Assembly: GCA_903884005.1 (NCBI GenBank)
Contig: CAISDA010000063.1
Location: forward strand, 57,952 to 121,951
DNA: 64,000 bases
Direction of reading: 5' to 3'
Source: an uncultured Ignavibacteriota bacterium
GTDB taxonomy: Bacteria > Bacteroidota > Ignavibacteria > UBA10030 > UBA8401
Shown here: positions 35,023 to 44,280 of the stretch, piece after piece
Layout of the letters: the number at the start of each line of letters is the position of its first letter
Position numbering within the stretch: the stretch's first letter is position 1
Translations under genes and position numbers: made by a program
The notes under the pieces: generated by a model
Told to the model about the DNA's origin: nothing
The model's input: the letters and a program-made list of their open reading frames with translations, nothing else
Databases searched by the model: none

Positions 35023-35250
35023 TCAATGGAACACTTGTTTACGGAGCGTCGCGACATCCCCTTTGACAGAATCCATTGTTTCTGTCACCGTGTCTGCCAG
35101 TTCATCGAATGAGTGCTTGATTTCATCCGCATACAAATTTGCCTGATGAGAAAGCCTCCGCCGGGTTATTGATCCTTTTGCCGGAGCAAAAAGCACACCC
35201 GCAAGTGCGCCTGCGGCCATGGCCGCCAATGCTATTTTTGCTGAGTTCAT
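35023..35250 (-). CDS. YtxH-like small membrane-associated protein
   Basis: The 75-residue protein has a strong ribosome site (GAGGAGGGG before the ATG at 35250). An N-terminal glycine/alanine-rich helix, KIALAAMAAGALAGVLFAPA, is followed by basic K-G-S-I-T-R-R-R and an amphipathic helix (YADEIKHSFDELADTV). This layout fits the YtxH/gas-vesicle-GvpP-like family, often linked to general stress. It probably attaches to the inner membrane. It lies 49 bases before pgl on the same strand. Confidence 0.75.
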   Translation of the reverse strand: MNSAKIALAAMAAGALAGVLFAPAKGSITRRRLSHQANLYADEIKHSFDELADTVTETMDSVKGDVATLRKQVFH

Positions 35251-35527
35251 GTGACCCCTCCTCTTGTGGTTGACGGTTGTTGATGTTCAAGGCACTTCCC
35301 GATTGGGATGTCTTGAGGGCATGCACTTCATGTACTTATAGAACAACAAATAGAATAAAAAGTGTCCGGAATCGCTTTTTATTTATTCCCCTTCTGGGTG
35401 CCTGCACACGCGAGAGGCTGCGCATTCACCCGCCCTACTCATACATGGATGCTGCGTATTGGTTTGCGCAAGCCCTGTAAAAGAGTCAAAAACATCAATG
35501 ATTCTTTGTTTTTCAGCCTATTCCATG

Positions 35528-36442
35528 TCAATCGAACAGGCCGTCGATCGAGAGATACCGCTCGCCCGTGTCGTATGTGAATGTCAGGACCGTGCTGCCG
35601 GCCGGTATTTCAGGCAATTTTTTTGCCACGGCCGCGAGCGATGCCCCAGATGAGATCCCCACAAAGAGCCCTTCCTCTTTCGCCGCACGGACCGCGTATT
35701 GAAACGCTTCTTCTTTCGATACTTGTATCACGCCGTCAAGAATATCCGTGTGCAGGTTTTTCGGTATAAACCCTGCTCCGATGCCCTGAATGGGATGAGG
35801 ACCCGGTGTTCCTCCGCTGATGACCGGAGACAACGCCGGCTCCACGGCAAATACTTTCAGTGCGGGAAATTTTGCTTTCAGGATGTTGGCGACTCCGGTG
35901 ATGTGCCCGCCTGTTCCAACTCCCGTGATGAGATAATCAATGCCATCGGGGAAATCGGCGAGTATTTCCTGCGCCGTTGTCCGCTCGTGAACGTCGATAT
36001 TCGCGGGATTTTCGAACTGCTGCGGGACCCACGCGCCGGGTGTCTTGGCCGCGAGTTCCTGCGCGCGTTCGATCGCGCCACGCATCCCCTTCTCCTTCGG
36101 GGTCAGGTCGAGCGATGCTCCGTACGCCGTGAGTATGCGGCGGCGTTCGATGGACATCGAATCGGGCATCACGAGTATCAATTTATACCCTTTTACAGCC
36201 GCGACGAGGGCAAGGCCGATGCCTGTGTTGCCCGACGTCGGTTCAATGATGACCGTTCCCGGCGTGAGCACACCGCGGCGTTCCGCATCTTCGACCATTG
36301 CCAGCGCGATGCGATCTTTGATGCTTCCACCCGGATTGGCGCGTTCCAGTTTGACCCACACATTTGCATGCGTCGGATAGAGTCTCTGTATGTTGACATG
36401 CGGCGTATTGCCGATCGTTTCAAGTATTGTCGTTGCTTTCAT
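35528..36442 (-). CDS. cysK: Cysteine synthase A
   Basis: The ATG at 36442 follows GAAAGGAACACC; a longer frame upstream is not supported. The 304-residue fold-type II PLP enzyme has the PLP lysine in [11 protein letters not shown], the substrate loop [12 protein letters not shown], the phosphate-binding [11 protein letters not shown] and the C-terminal [11 protein letters not shown]. It makes cysteine from O-acetylserine and sulfide. Length and motifs favour CysK over cystathionine beta-synthase. It stands alone, with a long gap to xdhC upstream. Confidence 0.92.
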   Translation of the reverse strand: MKATTILETIGNTPHVNIQRLYPTHANVWVKLERANPGGSIKDRIALAMVEDAERRGVLTPGTVIIEPTSGNTGIGLALVAAVKGYKLILVMPDSMSIERRRILTAYGASLDLTPKEKGMRGAIERAQELAAKTPGAWVPQQFENPANIDVHERTTAQEILADFPDGIDYLITGVGTGGHITGVANILKAKFPALKVFAVEPALSPVISGGTPGPHPIQGIGAGFIPKNLHTDILDGVIQVSKEEAFQYAVRAAKEEGLFVGISSGASLAAVAKKLPEIPAGSTVLTFTYDTGERYLSIDGLFD

Positions 36443-37037
36443 TGCTGGTGTTCCTTTCAGTATGGAATGGACGTTCAATGCGACGAATCTACTGTGTTCC
36501 CTGGTCTGGTGATGATTCATGGTTATGCTTTAACAACAACGATTTCCGTTACAGCGTTCATATTGACACGATATGAGTGAAATCTTTTTTTTATCGATTT
36601 TTTTTCCAGCAATCCCTTCGGCTCGCGTGCATAACGATGTGTTTGTGCATTACCGGACGTACACTGCTTCCGCACGTGAAGCGGCACGCAATTGTTCAGA
36701 CATACGGTTCTACGATCGCGCATAAGGCAACGATCGTGATGTCGTTATACGATGCGGGCTGAATTTTACTTGTGGCTGGACAAACAGACAAGGGTCAACA
36801 ACAACAGGGGTAATATCCGTTGAGACACGGAGTATCGTTGTGCAGGACCGGCCTGCAGGCGTTAAAGAGATGAAGAAGTGTGGTGTTAAAATTTGTCGGC
36901 ATGCTGTGTGTGAAAGCCGCGTGATAGTGACGCTGTTAATCAGACTATATAGTATTAAATATAAACTAATTTTTCTATTTGTCAAGCACGCAGATGCTCT
37001 GATGGGATATTCTGAACCGTACCGTGCATCGCCCAGA
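36443..37037. other. Intergenic region, nothing recognised
   Basis: About 595 bases between the xdhC stop and the cysK start, becoming AT-rich near 36930-36985. Small frames on both strands lack ribosome sites and family motifs. The cysK promoter should be here. No repeat copy or strong hairpin is visible. Confidence 0.45.
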
Positions 37038-38012
37038 TCATCTCCGGCTCAGCCGGTTCCTCACGGTGATGAGTTCCGCCGCAATACTGACGGCGATCTC
37101 GTCGGCGGTGCCGCTGTCGATGCGGATGCCGATAGGCGCGTAAATATGCTGCCGCTCAAACTCTGCCTGTTCCCCCGGACTCAGGGAATTTTTAATGCGT
37201 GCAATTTTTGCTTCAGCTCCCATGATGCCGATATACGGCAGGCTCATCGGCAGCAATTGTTTCAACGCGATGGTGTCTGTGGCGACATCCGATGTGACGA
37301 TCGCGGCGAACGATTCCTGAGGCTCGGCAATATGCGAGGCGAGCCGTGAATATGCATCGGTGATTTTCTTTTCATCGGAGGCCGTGTCTTTCTGCCCCGT
37401 ACTCCGCTCATCATACATGACAACGTAGAAATTGAGCCGCACTGCAATCCGCGACAACGCCGCGCCAACATGCCCGCCGCCGACGATGTAGAGCGTGTAG
37501 TCGGGTCCAATATTTTCACTGTACGTCCACCCGAAGGCCGACAATTGTTCGAACGTGGAATGCGGCGCTTGCTTTCCCGCCGAACAGGCGATGCCGTCCG
37601 CGGTAACGGTCAAGACCGCCGGCCGGTGCTCGGTCAATGCTTCGAGGATCGACGATACTGTCGGTATGTCCGATTCTCCGAGAGACACCACACAGAGCGT
37701 TTCCGAACCCGCGCACGTCAATCCCGACGGCTCGCCTCGTTGTGTCGATGGTGTGTGCACAAGCATCCGCACGTCGCAAAACGTTTTTCCGTTCTTCAGC
37801 TGCAGGACGTATTGTTCCCTGATTGAAAACTCCATGATGCCGCCGCCGATCGTGCCGACAGACTGCTTGTCGGCAGTGAACGCCATCTTGAATCCGGTTT
37901 TCCCCGGCGACCCTTTTTCGTGCGCTGCGACCGCGATGAATGCCGCGGACCTGCCGCCCTTCAGGGCGTCGAGCACAAAATTCCATAACATCCATTCTGC
38001 ATTCTCATTCAT
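37038..38012 (-). CDS. xdhC: XdhC/CoxI-family molybdenum hydroxylase maturation factor
   Basis: I use the ATG at 38012 (GGAAC upstream) and not a TTG nine codons earlier. The 324-residue protein has an N-terminal XdhC/CoxI domain with AVAAHEKGSPGKTGFKM and GTIGGGIMEFSI, and a C-terminal Rossmann domain with LYIVGGGHVGAALSRIAVRL, ending in YAPIGIRIDSGTADEIAVSI. Such proteins bind the molybdenum cofactor, help place the terminal sulfur and insert it into xanthine dehydrogenase. It lies 148 bases after xdhB with a repeat hairpin between, last in the molybdenum hydroxylase block. Confidence 0.92.
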   Translation of the reverse strand: MNENAEWMLWNFVLDALKGGRSAAFIAVAAHEKGSPGKTGFKMAFTADKQSVGTIGGGIMEFSIREQYVLQLKNGKTFCDVRMLVHTPSTQRGEPSGLTCAGSETLCVVSLGESDIPTVSSILEALTEHRPAVLTVTADGIACSAGKQAPHSTFEQLSAFGWTYSENIGPDYTLYIVGGGHVGAALSRIAVRLNFYVVMYDERSTGQKDTASDEKKITDAYSRLASHIAEPQESFAAIVTSDVATDTIALKQLLPMSLPYIGIMGAEAKIARIKNSLSPGEQAEFERQHIYAPIGIRIDSGTADEIAVSIAAELITVRNRLSRR

Positions 38013-38104
38013 CGGAATCAGTTCCAAATTAGGTGACAATGATGAGCGCGGTCAATGTGCCTGCTGTACACTTTTTTTAAAGTAACTCGCCGCCGTTGCA
38101 TTGG

Positions 38105-38150
38105 TGCGCATGTAGGGCGAGCTGTTAGCTCGCCCGCTCGAGCGAAGCGG
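38105..38150 (+). repeat. Second repeat family, copy 1, with 9-base hairpin
   Basis: GCGCATGTAGGGCGAGCTGT runs into GTTAGCTCGCCC and GCTCGAGCGAAGC. GGGCGAGCT and AGCTCGCCC (38115-38135) form a perfect hairpin. A relative in the opposite orientation lies at 42698-42746, so the pair brackets xdhB-xdhA-mocA. The hairpin may also end the xdhB transcript. Confidence 0.7.
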
Positions 38151-38160
38151 TGCTGGTTTC

Positions 38161-40422
38161 TTAAGAGCACTTCTCGTACAACGCCTGCAGCACACGCTCC
38201 GGCGTCAGCGGTGCAACGATCGGCACCTGCTTGCCGGGACGGAATGCCTTCACCGCGCTCAAGAGCGCAAAATATGCGCCGATGCCGTACATGAACGGCG
38301 GCTCCCCGATCGCCTTCGAATTGAACGGGGTCAGAGGATTCTCCGAGTGCTGAAGGAAATCGACGCTCAGCACGTTCGGCGCAAAATGCATATCTGGCAC
38401 TTTGTATGTGGACAGCGCGTCCGTGAGCAGCCGGCCGTCCTTATCATACACCACTTCCTCGATCGTCATCCAGCCGATCCCCTGCATAACCGCGCCTTCC
38501 ACCTGACTCAGATCGATGGCAGGATGAAGACTGTGCCCCGCATCGTGCACAACATTTACCGCGTCGATCTCGTAGATGCCGCGCAGACAATCGAGCGTCA
38601 CTTCTACGAGCGCCGTGCCGAACACATGGTAGGCAAACGGATGTCCCTTCGATGTGTCCCTGTTAAAATGAATCTCCGGTGTTGCGTAAAAGTGCTGACA
38701 CGTCAGGCTGATGCGCGCACTGTTCGCCTCGGCGACCAGTCGCTGCCACGTCCACCCGGTATCGTGCTCCTCGTTGTAGACCACTTCGTCGCGCACGTCG
38801 ATCAGGTCCACGTAGGGTTGATCGAACCGTTCGGCCGCAAATCGTTTCAAGCGATCCAGAAGCACTCCGCATGCGAGCTGCGCCGCCATGCCGTTCAGGT
38901 CTGCGCCGGTGCTCGCCGCCGTCGGCGATGCGTTGGCTGCACGCGTGGTATTCGTCGTCTCCAGTTTGATCGATTCGGGCCGTATGGAAAATACCGTGCG
39001 CGCGATGGAGAGGATCTTCATGTTCACTCCCTGCCCCATTTCAACCGCCCCGGTACTGACGCCGACGCTGCCGTCCGTATAAATGTGCACAAGCGCGCTT
39101 GCCTGGTTCATCATCGTATTCGTGAACGAGATGCCGAAACAGATCGGCATCACGGCGTACCCTTTTTTCGTCCACTCATTCAACGCGTTGAACTCCGACG
39201 CCCGTTTCCGCGCCGCCTCGATCGGCGACTTTTCCTCGAGCGCCTCCCAGCAGGCATGCGCCTGGCAGCGTTCCGTGACCTGTCCGTACGGGAATTCATC
39301 GCCTTCTTTCAGCAGATTTTTTTTCTGTATTAATAATGGTTCCACATGGAGCGCCTCCGCAGCCGCGACAATGGCTGCTTCGATCACGAATTTTCCCTGC
39401 GGACCGCCGAATCCTCTGAATGCCGTATTGGGTGGAAGATTCGTCCGGCAGCTGTATGCAACGGCCTTCACATGCGGAATATAATAACTGTTCGTGCAGT
39501 GAAAGAGCGTGCGCTGCAGCACTGCGGGTGAAAGGTCGGCCGCCGCTCCGGCGTTCTGATAAAACACAACGTCATAGGCCAGTATTGTGCCGTCGTTCTT
39601 CAATCCGATCGTGTAATCGGACACATAGGGATGGCGTTTGCCCGTCATGCGCATATCGTCCTGGCGATGCAGTATCATCTTCACCGGACGACCGAGCTTC
39701 ACCGCACCAAGGGCGCACATGGCCGCCCATTGCGTTGCCTGGTCTTCCTTACCTCCGAATCCGCCGCCAAGACGCGGCACATCGACTTCCACCAGATGCA
39801 TCGCAATGTTGAGCACCTTCGCCGTCACACGCTGGACCGCGGTCGGACTCTGCGTCGATGACACGATCTTCACTCCCCCGCCCTCTACAGGGATGGCGAA
39901 CGCGCCCTGCGTCTCCAGATACAGATGTTCCTGGCCGCCGGTTTCCGCAGTCCCTTTCAGCACGATGTCGCAGTGCGCCCACTCACTGGCGGCGTCGCCG
40001 AGTTCGAATTGCATCGGCGGAATGATGAGCTCGTTCTTCGCGAACGCTTCTCTCACGTCGGTGATGACCGGAAGCGGTGTTATCTCCGCCGTGATCGCCT
40101 CGGCGCCATAGCGCGCGGCGAGCGCGCTGTCGGCAATGACGATGGCGAACGGCTGCCCTCTGTAATGCACACTGTGTTCGGCAAGCAGCGGTTCGTCTGC
40201 AACGATCCCCCCGATCTGATTTTCTCCGGGAATATCGGCAGCCAGCAAGACCGCCTTCACGCCGGCCATCGACCGTGCGGATGAGCAATCGATCGATTTG
40301 ATATGTCCGTGCGCAATGCGCGAGTATGCAACATGAGCCCAGAGTGTCCCTTCGGGAACGAGGATATCATCGACGAACTTCGACTCACCGCGGACATGCT
40401 TTACAGCATCAAAATTTTTCAT
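38161..40422 (-). CDS. xdhB: Xanthine dehydrogenase, molybdopterin-binding subunit
   Basis: The 753-residue subunit starts at an ATG with GAAGGAGG before it and overlaps xdhA by four bases. It has the aldehyde oxidase/xanthine dehydrogenase large-subunit layout: an N-terminal hammerhead domain with HVRGESKFVDDI, then cofactor-binding motifs VPRLGGGFGGKEDQ, NTAFRGFGGPQGKF and GAVEMGQGVNMKI. The general base glutamate lies in NSKAIGEPPFMYG near the end. It hydroxylates hypoxanthine or xanthine (towards urate) using water, passing electrons to the iron-sulfur/FAD subunit XdhA. Naming follows the three-gene XdhABC-type systems; nomenclature differs between species. Confidence 0.93.
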   Translation of the reverse strand: MKNFDAVKHVRGESKFVDDILVPEGTLWAHVAYSRIAHGHIKSIDCSSARSMAGVKAVLLAADIPGENQIGGIVADEPLLAEHSVHYRGQPFAIVIADSALAARYGAEAITAEITPLPVITDVREAFAKNELIIPPMQFELGDAASEWAHCDIVLKGTAETGGQEHLYLETQGAFAIPVEGGGVKIVSSTQSPTAVQRVTAKVLNIAMHLVEVDVPRLGGGFGGKEDQATQWAAMCALGAVKLGRPVKMILHRQDDMRMTGKRHPYVSDYTIGLKNDGTILAYDVVFYQNAGAAADLSPAVLQRTLFHCTNSYYIPHVKAVAYSCRTNLPPNTAFRGFGGPQGKFVIEAAIVAAAEALHVEPLLIQKKNLLKEGDEFPYGQVTERCQAHACWEALEEKSPIEAARKRASEFNALNEWTKKGYAVMPICFGISFTNTMMNQASALVHIYTDGSVGVSTGAVEMGQGVNMKILSIARTVFSIRPESIKLETTNTTRAANASPTAASTGADLNGMAAQLACGVLLDRLKRFAAERFDQPYVDLIDVRDEVVYNEEHDTGWTWQRLVAEANSARISLTCQHFYATPEIHFNRDTSKGHPFAYHVFGTALVEVTLDCLRGIYEIDAVNVVHDAGHSLHPAIDLSQVEGAVMQGIGWMTIEEVVYDKDGRLLTDALSTYKVPDMHFAPNVLSVDFLQHSENPLTPFNSKAIGEPPFMYGIGAYFALLSAVKAFRPGKQVPIVAPLTPERVLQALYEKCS

Positions 40423-42074
40423 GCGAGCGCCTCCTTCTTCACCATGCCGGGAAAGCAGCGCATGATGTGTGCCGCGAGGAGCTGGCGAAGCAGCAGACGT
40501 TTATAGTCGGCGCTCCCCCGCGCATCGGAGATCGGACTGATCTCGGCTGAGGCAATTGTCCATGCCTTTGCAAAGAGCAGTGCGTCCATCGGTGTATCGT
40601 TTAAATATGCGGAGGTCTTCGCCAGATGCAGCATCGTTGGCCCCACACCGCCTGCAGAGATACCGACATTGGACAATGTTCCGTCATGCAGATCGAATAT
40701 CATTGCAGAATTCACGCTGGCAATATCGAGATACTTGCGGCGCGAGACTTTTTCGTAACTCAGGTGTGAGGCAGGTCCGGGTTTTGCAACCGAGATCATT
40801 GCGATAAGCTCCGTCCTTTTTTTAGCGAGCTGCTTGTATCCCGTGTAGAATTTTCTGAGCGCCAGAGTCCGCGTCACATCGTTCTCCTGCAGCGTGAGAT
40901 CCGCATTCAATGCCATGAACAGGCACGCCATATCGGCGATCGGCGAGGCGTTGGCGAGATTGCCGCCGATCGTTGCCCGGTTGCGTATCGGTGTCGAGCC
41001 GAACAGCAGCAGATCAGAGGCAAGCCCGGGAAAATATTTTTCTATGAGCGGCGATGAGCGGAAGTCCTCTACCGTTGTTGTCCCCGGAATGTGTATGGCA
41101 TCGTCGCTCTCCGATATCTTCGCGCGTTGATAATGCGACGGGATGCGCAGCACAGGTTCAGCGTGCATGGTGAACGCCTTTTGCACGTACAGGTCCGTTC
41201 CGCCCGAGACGATGTATGGCGCGGTCTCACCGACGGTTTCATCAAACGGCTGTTCTGGTGTGCCGCGCTTTTGCAGCTCGCCGAGCCGGGAAGGGATCGT
41301 CTGAAAGTAGTCGGGAAGGATTTTTTGGCCGACAAGATGCGATATCGGTGAGCCGCCGGTGTTCGGATGCAGAGAAAGATATTCATTGATGCGGCGGATG
41401 GCTTTCTTGATCGGCGCGTGTCCCGTGCACCGGCAGACGTTGCCATCAACCGTGGTACTCGCCTTGGCATCGGCACGTGAGATCGCATCGGTTTCGTTCG
41501 CGGAGATCGCGGTAGTGTCGGCGGCGGCGATCGTATCTGCTTCACCAATAGCGAGTATAGCGGCTGCTGCAGATGAGATCACACCAGATATATTCGCGGC
41601 AGACTCACCGGCGGCGGCTGAATCTCCGGAGGCTTGCGCCGCCTCGCGCTTCGCGTGTGTCTGCGCATCCTTCATGCAGTACCCTGTGAGCGAGAGTATG
41701 AATCCAGGCGTGCAGAAGCCGCACTGCGTTCCGCCTTCATCCACGATCGCCTGCTGGATGGGCGTGAGTTCGGCCGGCTGATTGATGCCTTCGATGGTGA
41801 CAACATGCTTCCCTTGCACATCGGCCAGCGGCAGCAAACACGAATTGACGGATGTGTAGACGACCTCGCTGCCGCGCAGTTCTCCAAGTAGCACTGTACA
41901 GGCCCCGCAGTCGCCTTCGCGGCATCCCTCTTTCGTGCCCGTGAGATGCTCGTGCCTCCGGAGAAAATCGAGCAGCACAATGCCGGGGTTCACCGTCTCT
42001 GCGATAATGCTGTCATTAATGATACACTCGAGCGATAATTCCATGGTGCGTGACACTCCCTTCGTGGTTCTCAT
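40419..42074 (-). CDS. xdhA: Xanthine dehydrogenase, iron-sulfur/FAD subunit with an unusual insert
   Basis: The ATG at 42074 (AGGAAAC before it) overlaps the mocA stop as ATGA; a second ATG lies ten codons in. The 551-residue protein has an N-terminal [2Fe-2S] domain (C51, C56, C59, C79), a second [2Fe-2S] domain (C118, C121, C214, C216) and a FAD domain with YIVSGGTDLYVQK and TIGGNLANASPIAD. Between C121 and C214, where about 30 residues are usual, sits a 70-residue alanine/serine/aspartate-rich insert (about 139-210). Electrons pass from the molybdenum subunit XdhB through the clusters to FAD and then NAD+ or another acceptor. Confidence 0.93.
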   Translation of the reverse strand: MRTTKGVSRTMELSLECIINDSIIAETVNPGIVLLDFLRRHEHLTGTKEGCREGDCGACTVLLGELRGSEVVYTSVNSCLLPLADVQGKHVVTIEGINQPAELTPIQQAIVDEGGTQCGFCTPGFILSLTGYCMKDAQTHAKREAAQASGDSAAAGESAANISGVISSAAAAILAIGEADTIAAADTTAISANETDAISRADAKASTTVDGNVCRCTGHAPIKKAIRRINEYLSLHPNTGGSPISHLVGQKILPDYFQTIPSRLGELQKRGTPEQPFDETVGETAPYIVSGGTDLYVQKAFTMHAEPVLRIPSHYQRAKISESDDAIHIPGTTTVEDFRSSPLIEKYFPGLASDLLLFGSTPIRNRATIGGNLANASPIADMACLFMALNADLTLQENDVTRTLALRKFYTGYKQLAKKRTELIAMISVAKPGPASHLSYEKVSRRKYLDIASVNSAMIFDLHDGTLSNVGISAGGVGPTMLHLAKTSAYLNDTPMDALLFAKAWTIASAEISPISDARGSADYKRLLLRQLLAAHIMRCFPGMVKKEALA

Positions 42075-42682
42075 GTTTCCTGTACCGGTCGCATCGTCAC
42101 GAAGCGTCTGTAGTCGTCCGGCGTATCGATGTTGATGAGCACGCCCTCTTCCGCCGTCGGCACTTCGCAGACGCCGCCGTCATGCGCGCGGATAACGAAC
42201 CGCAATCCGATCGCGGGCGGCGCCGAACGCACTTCATCGAACAGCGTGCGGGCAAGCAGAATTGGATGGCCCCTGCGTCCGTCATATACAGGCACCACTA
42301 TCGGTTTGCCCGATGCGTGAAACGCCTGCACCATCTCGCCGATCAACGGTGCCGGCACGAGCGGATGATCCACGGGCCAGATGAGTATCCCGCCGTGGTC
42401 GCTTCCCTCCACGGCATTGATGCCGGCAACGATGGACGAGAGCTGCCCGCTCTCCCAGTGTTCATTGACGACAACGCGGCCTTCGAACCAGCCGAGTGTT
42501 ATGCTGATCTCTTCGTGTCCTGCGCCAAGCACAATAACGACATCCCGAATTCCCGCCGCCCGCGCCCCATCGGCGCAATGCTGCAGGAACGACTTCGAAT
42601 CCAGCCTCAGCAATACCTTCGGCCGCTCCATTCGGCGCGAGGCGCCGCCTGCAAGGATCACCGCCGCTATCGAGTGCCTCAT
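42071..42682 (-). CDS. mocA: Molybdenum cofactor cytidylyltransferase
   Basis: The 203-residue MobA/MocA-like nucleotidyltransferase begins with AAVILAGGASRRMERPK, the nucleotide-binding loop. The metal-binding aspartate lies in LIWPVDHPLV and the substrate loop in GRRGHPILL. Enzymes of this group attach CMP to the molybdenum cofactor, giving the cytosine dinucleotide form used by bacterial xanthine dehydrogenases; MobA would attach GMP. The position directly before xdhA-xdhB, with a four-base overlap, favours MocA (YgfJ-like). Confidence 0.88.
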   Translation of the reverse strand: MRHSIAAVILAGGASRRMERPKVLLRLDSKSFLQHCADGARAAGIRDVVIVLGAGHEEISITLGWFEGRVVVNEHWESGQLSSIVAGINAVEGSDHGGILIWPVDHPLVPAPLIGEMVQAFHASGKPIVVPVYDGRRGHPILLARTLFDEVRSAPPAIGLRFVIRAHDGGVCEVPTAEEGVLINIDTPDDYRRFVTMRPVQET

Positions 42683-42697
42683 TTTTTTTATTACTCC

Positions 42698-42746
42698 CTG
42701 TTAGCTCGCCCTCTCGCGAAATCACATTTCGCCCTACACATGCGCC
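42698..42746 (-). repeat. Second repeat family, copy 2, inverted
   Basis: CTGTTAGCTCGCCCTCTCGC followed by ATTTCGCCCTACACATGCGC is, in reverse, a near match to the sequence at 38105-38150, extended by about ten bases. It fills the mocA-ygeY gap. Orientation opposite to copy 1. Confidence 0.65.
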
Positions 42747-42832
42747 GATGATGTTTGAGTTGAAGTGCTCTCGTTGAAAATAGTGTGCTGCGGGCGCGCT
42801 GACCGCGCTCATCATAGACATCCCGAGTGCAG

Positions 42833-44032
42833 TTACGAAACTGCTTTCATATACATCATCGGAAACGCCGCATACCACGCCGCGGCCTTCACAAGATGTT
42901 CCACGGGAATATGCTCTGTGGCCATGTGCGCATAGATCTCATTGCCCGGCCCGAATCCGATGCATGGTATCTTATGCATGCCCATCACCGCGACGCCGTT
43001 GGTGCTGAAGACCCAGCGGCTGACTTCCGGTTTTTCTTCGAACAATCCTTCGAACGCCGCCACGCCGGAACTCAGCGCGGGATGATCTTCCGCGAGCAGC
43101 CATGTCGGATAATATTTTTTGGTCGGATACGTCAGGCCCTTCCAGCTCGGCACGGCATAGTCCAACACGACAACGTCGGCCCCGGCGGCGATGACGCTCG
43201 GCAATTCCTGTATCTCCTTCACTGCGGATTCCATTGTGTCCGTGGCTGCCAGACGCCGGTCAAGATGAATGGTGGCCGAATCCGCCACAGCGCACAACGA
43301 CGGCGATGTCGACCGGATCTCGGCGATGGTGACTGTGCCTTTCCCGAGGAACGGCTCTCCGCCCAAGCGTTCGTTCAGTTTTTCTATGTCCGCAACGATG
43401 GGCGCCATTTTGTAGACGGCATTGACGCCGCGTTCGGGTGCCGACCCATGGCATGAAACGCCCTTTGTCCGCACCTCCATCTCCATTCGACCGCGATGCC
43501 CCCGATACACGGCGAGGTTCGTCGGTTCGGCGATCACCACAAGTTCCGGACGAAGGTTGTCCTCATTGATGATGTATTGCCAGCAGAGCCCGTCGCAGTC
43601 CTCTTCCTGTACGCTGCCGACCACGTATAATGTGTAGTCGCCTTCCAGGCCGAGGTCCTTGATGATCTTCCCACCGTAGACGATCGAGGCTAACGCGCCC
43701 TTCATATCGCATGCTCCGCGGCCGTAGATGATGCCGTCCCTCTCGTCGCCCTTGAACGGGTCGACCGTCCAGTTCGCCGGATTCCCGACATCGACCGTGT
43801 CCACATGCGCGTCGAATGCGAGTATCCGCTTTCCGTGCCCGATGCGTCCGAGAATGTTTCCCATCGGATCGATTGTGATCTCGTCGTACCCGCATCGTTC
43901 CATCTCCAGTTTGATGCGCGCGATCACATCGGCTTCCTGTGAACTCACGGATTTGATCGCAATCAGGTCGCGCAGGAATCCTGCGACCGCGCGTTCGTTC
44001 TTTTTCGCTTCGTCAAGTATTTTTTTCAGCAT
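42833..44032 (-). CDS. ygeY: YgeY-family M20 metallopeptidase-like hydrolase
   Basis: The 399-residue protein is an M20 di-metal hydrolase with AFDAHVDTVDVGNPANW, GRGACDMKGALASIV, the catalytic glutamate pair in SVQEEDCDG, EPTNLAVYRGHRGR, and a histidine near the end in EIYAHMATEHIPV. The whole pattern matches YgeY, the family defined by its linkage with selenium-dependent molybdenum hydroxylases. It is thought to cleave a ureido- or amide-type intermediate of anaerobic purine breakdown. It is bracketed by intergenic repeats on both sides. Confidence 0.92.
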   Translation of the reverse strand: MLKKILDEAKKNERAVAGFLRDLIAIKSVSSQEADVIARIKLEMERCGYDEITIDPMGNILGRIGHGKRILAFDAHVDTVDVGNPANWTVDPFKGDERDGIIYGRGACDMKGALASIVYGGKIIKDLGLEGDYTLYVVGSVQEEDCDGLCWQYIINEDNLRPELVVIAEPTNLAVYRGHRGRMEMEVRTKGVSCHGSAPERGVNAVYKMAPIVADIEKLNERLGGEPFLGKGTVTIAEIRSTSPSLCAVADSATIHLDRRLAATDTMESAVKEIQELPSVIAAGADVVVLDYAVPSWKGLTYPTKKYYPTWLLAEDHPALSSGVAAFEGLFEEKPEVSRWVFSTNGVAVMGMHKIPCIGFGPGNEIYAHMATEHIPVEHLVKAAAWYAAFPMMYMKAVS

Positions 44033-44090
44033 CGATATTTTTCCTTTTTAGTTTCCTGTGTGGTAACTACTTAGCGTACATCCAAATCAC

Positions 44091-44240
44091 TGTCATCCTG
44101 GGGTAAGGCATCTCGGCAGCGCCAAGAATCTTCATGCATATGACATCAGTACTCTGTCGTTCTGAGCGCAAGCGAAGAATCTTGCATCGTGTGAGCAGCC
44201 GGCGAGATTCTTCGGTCGCTGCGCTCCCTAATAATGACAT
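44091..44240 (+). repeat. Intergenic repeat C
   Basis: TGTCATCCTGGGGTAAGGCA, then TCTCGGCAGCGCCAAGAATC and ATGACATCAGTACTCTGTCG, lead into a hairpin whose left arm GCGAAGAATCTTGC pairs with GCGAGATTCTTCGGTCGC on the right. Same family and orientation as repeat A. It fills most of the gap between ygeY and the PLP enzyme gene. Confidence 0.8.
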
Positions 44241-44280
44241 CGAGTGAAGCGTTCGGTGAATAGTTACCCTGTGTGTTCAA

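Noticed and set aside
37038..38012. YqeB-type selenium protein as identity of the XdhC homologue
   Set aside because: It has an N-terminal XdhC/CoxI domain as well as the Rossmann part, which fits XdhC rather than YqeB.
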